This document shows, piece by piece, positions 60,072-62,391 of a stretch of 62,391 bases of DNA. Under the pieces are notes generated by a model, which saw nothing but the letters and a program-made list of their open reading frames with translations, was not told the DNA's origin and ran no database searches. Position 1 is the first letter of the stretch; every line of letters begins with the position of its first letter. The stretch covers positions 1 through 62,391 of the forward strand of contig CAZIOW010000002.1 of assembly GCA_964541025.1 (NCBI GenBank), read 5' to 3'. A program made the translations under genes and the position numbers. The DNA is from JAGDXO01 sp964541025 (lineage in GTDB: Archaea > Thermoplasmatota > Thermoplasmata > Thermoplasmatales > GCA-001856825).

Positions 60072-61175
60072 ATGAAGGTATCTGTACTGGGCTGGGAGCT
60101 TCCACCCGCCTTTGCTGGCGGGCTAGGAATCCACACGATAAATCTATTTACAATAATATCAAAAATCATGGAGGTAAACCTTTATGTCCCTGATGCACCC
60201 GGCCTTCTTCAAGAATATCCGTTTGAAGTGACAAGAATAAATACTCATCCTAACGGCAACAACTATGACAGGAGCAATGATTTTTATGAATTGGTACTGA
60301 AATACAATGATCTCATCATTTCAGATTTCAAAGATGATGCTTCAATAATCCATGCCCACGATTGGATAACATTCAGGGCTGGTGTCAGGTTGAAGAAGAA
60401 AACAGGTAAGCCGCTCGTGGTGACAGTCCACAGTACTGAATACGACAGGTCAGGAAATTTCAATCCTCAGCGCAGGATCATGGAAATAGAGGAAGAAGGT
60501 ATCAGGGAAGCTGACAGGGTAATATCAGTTTCAAATTACACAAAGAGAATAATTCATGAACAGTATGGAATAGATAATAATAAAATTGAAGTTATTTACA
60601 ATGGGGTTAGTTCAAGCTTGTACTCTAATACGGATAAAAATTATGATGTAACTAAAAGGGTTCTTTACTTTGGAAGGGTAACACCACAAAAGGGGCCTAA
60701 ATTTTTTGTGGAGGCAGCCCGAAAAGTCCTTACAAGAAGAAACGATGTTGTTTTCGTGGTGGCCGGAACAGGGGACCAGCTAGCAGAAATGAAGAATTCT
60801 GTAAGGATATTAGGTATAGAAGAGAATTTCGAATTCACCGGCTTTGTCAGCGAAAATTATTCACTGAAAATTTACAGGGATTCCGACGTGTTTGTCCTTC
60901 CTGCCGTTTCCGAACCATTTGGAATGACTGTCCTTGAGTCAATGTCCACAGGCACCCCTACTGTAATCAGCAAGACGACCGGCGTTGGAGAGGCTCTGTC
61001 TAATGTTCTTAAATGTGACTTCTGGGATACGGACAAGATGGCAGATTACATACTAGCAATTTTGAATTACAAGCCTCTAAGGGAGGTAATGGGGAAAAGG
61101 GGCAGAATAGAGGCCATGAATTTTACTTGGGAAAAGGCCGCAATAAAGACAATGGGGGTGTACAATTCAATATGA
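60072..61175 (+). CDS. Glycogen synthase-like glycosyltransferase (GT4/GT5 type)
   Basis: A 367-residue GT-B enzyme. It begins KVSVLGWELPPAFAGGLGIHT, the KxGGL-like donor loop, then HAHDWITFRAGV, VLYFGRVTPQKGPKFFVEA and the donor-binding PAVSEPFGMTVLESMSTGTP. It is shorter than bacterial GlgA (about 470), as usual for archaeal enzymes. I place the start at ATG 60072; the frame extends upstream into the previous gene without reason. It elongates alpha-1,4-glucan from a nucleotide-glucose. The stop overlaps the next ATG. Confidence 0.9.
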   Translation: MKVSVLGWELPPAFAGGLGIHTINLFTIISKIMEVNLYVPDAPGLLQEYPFEVTRINTHPNGNNYDRSNDFYELVLKYNDLIISDFKDDASIIHAHDWITFRAGVRLKKKTGKPLVVTVHSTEYDRSGNFNPQRRIMEIEEEGIREADRVISVSNYTKRIIHEQYGIDNNKIEVIYNGVSSSLYSNTDKNYDVTKRVLYFGRVTPQKGPKFFVEAARKVLTRRNDVVFVVAGTGDQLAEMKNSVRILGIEENFEFTGFVSENYSLKIYRDSDVFVLPAVSEPFGMTVLESMSTGTPTVISKTTGVGEALSNVLKCDFWDTDKMADYILAILNYKPLREVMGKRGRIEAMNFTWEKAAIKTMGVYNSI

Positions 61176-62296
61176 AAAGTGTGATATTTTTCTTTGAACT
61201 ACATCAACCAATGAGACTCAGAGAATTCAGAAGCCTTGACATAGGTAAGGGAAAGGGATATTTCTGGGATGAAAAGAATAAGGAGATACTGAATAGAGTA
61301 TCTGACAGATGTTATATACCGGCCACACAGACGCTTATTGATGGAAGAATCAAGGCAACAATGTCCATATCCGGTGTATTGCTTGAAAACCTTCTGAGAA
61401 TGAGAGAAGATGTAATAGACATTCTCAAGGAATATTTCAGAAAGGGAGGGGAACTGGCTGCAGAAACATATTATCACAGCCTGAGTTCCATCTGGTCACA
61501 GGAGGAATTCTCGCTTCAGGTGAATGAAGATGTAAGGCTGAAGAAAGAAATTTTCAATATAATCCCCAGAACATTCAGAAACACTGAAATGATATACAAC
61601 GATAGCATTGCATTCATGTCAGCCAAGGAGGGATTCAGGAATATTCTAACTGAGGGGCCAGATAGATTAATTGGCAATTACAGTCCAAATTATCTGTACA
61701 GGAATCCAGCGACGCAGAATCTGTTCCTCAGGAATTACAGGCTAAGCGATGATATATCATTTCGTTTTTCCAATCCATCATGGAATGAATACCCTCTTTA
61801 TGCTGACAAATACGCCAGGTGGCTTTCTGAATCGCCAGGAGATGTGATTAATCTTTTCATGGATTATGAGACATTCGGCGAGCATCAATGGAAAGAATCC
61901 GGCATATTTGAATTTCTAAAAGCACTGCCAGATGAGGCAGGAAGAAGGGGATTAGAATTCAATACTGTTTCAGAGGCAGCAGTAAATCACACACCAACAG
62001 GTGAGCTATCCGTGAAAGATTACATTTCTTGGGCTGATTATCCCAGGGACCTCAGTGCATGGCTTTCCAATGATATGCAGAGGGACGCATTCGAGGATAT
62101 GAAATCTCTTTCCCATTGTAATGACAAGAAAACCTGGAGATACCTACAGACATCAGATCATCTTTATTATATGTCAATGGCTGGAGTACAGGATCAAGAA
62201 GTGCATACATACTTCAATCCATATGGATCCCCATACGATGCTTATATTTTCTACAAAAATATACTCGAAGATTTCAGGGAAAGATGCAAGGCATAG
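61172..62296 (+). CDS. Glycoside hydrolase family 57 (alpha-amylase-like)
   Basis: A 374-residue GH57 protein. Conserved regions are FFFELHQPMRLREF (HQP), ELAAETYYHSLSSIW, the acid/base-bearing LFMDYETFGEHQW near residue 233, and a C-terminal SDHLYYMSMAG. The nucleophile region around NTEMIYNDSIAFM is less like the usual GCxExxxP... motif, so specificity is open. Enzymes of this kind act as alpha-amylase, branching enzyme or transferase. ATGA overlap with the synthase gene. Last gene of the glucan block. Confidence 0.88.
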   Translation: MKSVIFFFELHQPMRLREFRSLDIGKGKGYFWDEKNKEILNRVSDRCYIPATQTLIDGRIKATMSISGVLLENLLRMREDVIDILKEYFRKGGELAAETYYHSLSSIWSQEEFSLQVNEDVRLKKEIFNIIPRTFRNTEMIYNDSIAFMSAKEGFRNILTEGPDRLIGNYSPNYLYRNPATQNLFLRNYRLSDDISFRFSNPSWNEYPLYADKYARWLSESPGDVINLFMDYETFGEHQWKESGIFEFLKALPDEAGRRGLEFNTVSEAAVNHTPTGELSVKDYISWADYPRDLSAWLSNDMQRDAFEDMKSLSHCNDKKTWRYLQTSDHLYYMSMAGVQDQEVHTYFNPYGSPYDAYIFYKNILEDFRERCKA

Positions 62297-62309
62297 ATAT
62301 GGAAAAAAT

Positions 62310-62322
62310 CATAATATATTAG
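62310..62322 (+). promoter_or_regulatory. TATA-like box for tRNA-Val
   Basis: ATAATATATTAGG lies about 22 bases before the tRNA 5' end. Confidence 0.35.
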
Positions 62323-62337
62323 GTATTAAAGAGAAAA

Positions 62338-62391
62338 GGGCTCGTGGTCTAGTGGTTATGACATCGCTCTCACACAGCGAAGGCCGCCGGT
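62338..62391 (+). tRNA. tRNA-Val (CAC), 3' end cut by the window
   Basis: The 54 visible bases give acceptor 5' strand GGGCTCG, D-arm GTCTAGTGGTTATGAC, anticodon stem-loop TCGCT-CTCACAC-AGCGA with anticodon CAC, the variable loop, and the start of the T-arm GCCGGT. The T loop and 3' acceptor strand fall outside. No intron at 37/38. Confidence 0.9.

Overview
The window is AT-rich archaeal DNA, most likely from a member of the Thermoplasmatales (Thermoplasma, Ferroplasma or Cuniculiplasma-like). Archaeal markers are the PolD large subunit, PCNA, MCM, Rpo7, Spt4, ribosomal proteins S24e and S27ae, prefoldin beta, a DUF359 dephospho-CoA kinase and FtsZ together with SepF. A TPP riboswitch, a membrane proton pyrophosphatase and a P3A-type proton ATPase fit a wall-less acidophilic heterotroph. 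The lineage is inferred; no 16S rRNA gene is present. A run of 12 N inside one gene marks a scaffolded draft or metagenome assembly. Many genes have a TATA-like box about 25 bases before the start codon and no room for a leader, so leaderless transcription appears common; this decided several starts.

Layout. 1-6.9 kb: the 3' part of trpB2, an ACT-domain protein and a surface-glycan block (GT4, GT2, an alkaline-phosphatase-superfamily hydrolase, a coiled-coil P-loop protein coupled to a cellulose-synthase-like GT2 that is frameshifted). 6.9-10.4 kb: M32 carboxypeptidase, HIT protein, fumarase/aspartase. 10.4-12.9 kb: rpo7-spt4-DUF359-S24e-S27ae, then PCNA. 12.9-15.7 kb: two GT2 genes, a diverged phosphosugar-isomerase-like protein and a roadblock-like protein. 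15.7-28.3 kb: a minus-strand array headed by a TPP riboswitch: thiB-thiP-thiQ-rnhB-polC-GPN GTPase-ftsZ-membrane protein-metG-PHP. 28.3-37.1 kb: guaB, a TPR protein, intron-containing tRNA-Tyr, sepF, hppA, and mcm-DUF424-folP on the minus strand.

37.3-42.9 kb is the most accessory-looking part: a large STAND/NB-ARC-like HTH-TPR protein, a secreted beta-helix protein with a palindromic operator candidate, tRNA-Gly, and a lone TnpB element just upstream of the proton ATPase gene (42.9-45.3 kb). 45.3-54.8 kb holds an ornithine-cyclodeaminase-family gene, then a molybdopterin block (moaE-moaA-moaD-moeB-mobA-like) running into a formate-dehydrogenase-like catalytic subunit with two sulfhydrogenase-type electron-transfer subunits, facing a tungsten-type aldehyde:ferredoxin oxidoreductase. 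Cofactor makers and cofactor users thus sit together. 54.9-56.3 kb: prefoldin beta and, unusually for an archaeon, QueA. 56.3-62.3 kb: a glycogen/starch island (GH15, debranching enzyme, glycogen-synthase-like GT, GH57), followed by a tRNA-Val cut by the window end.

No rRNA, CRISPR array or replication origin was recognised. Best leads for something new: the Fdh-HydB-HydG oxidoreductase beside its cofactor genes, the STAND regulator next to the operator-controlled exoprotein, the ATPase-glycosyltransferase couple, and the compact TPP riboswitch whose aptamer contains the Shine-Dalgarno sequence.
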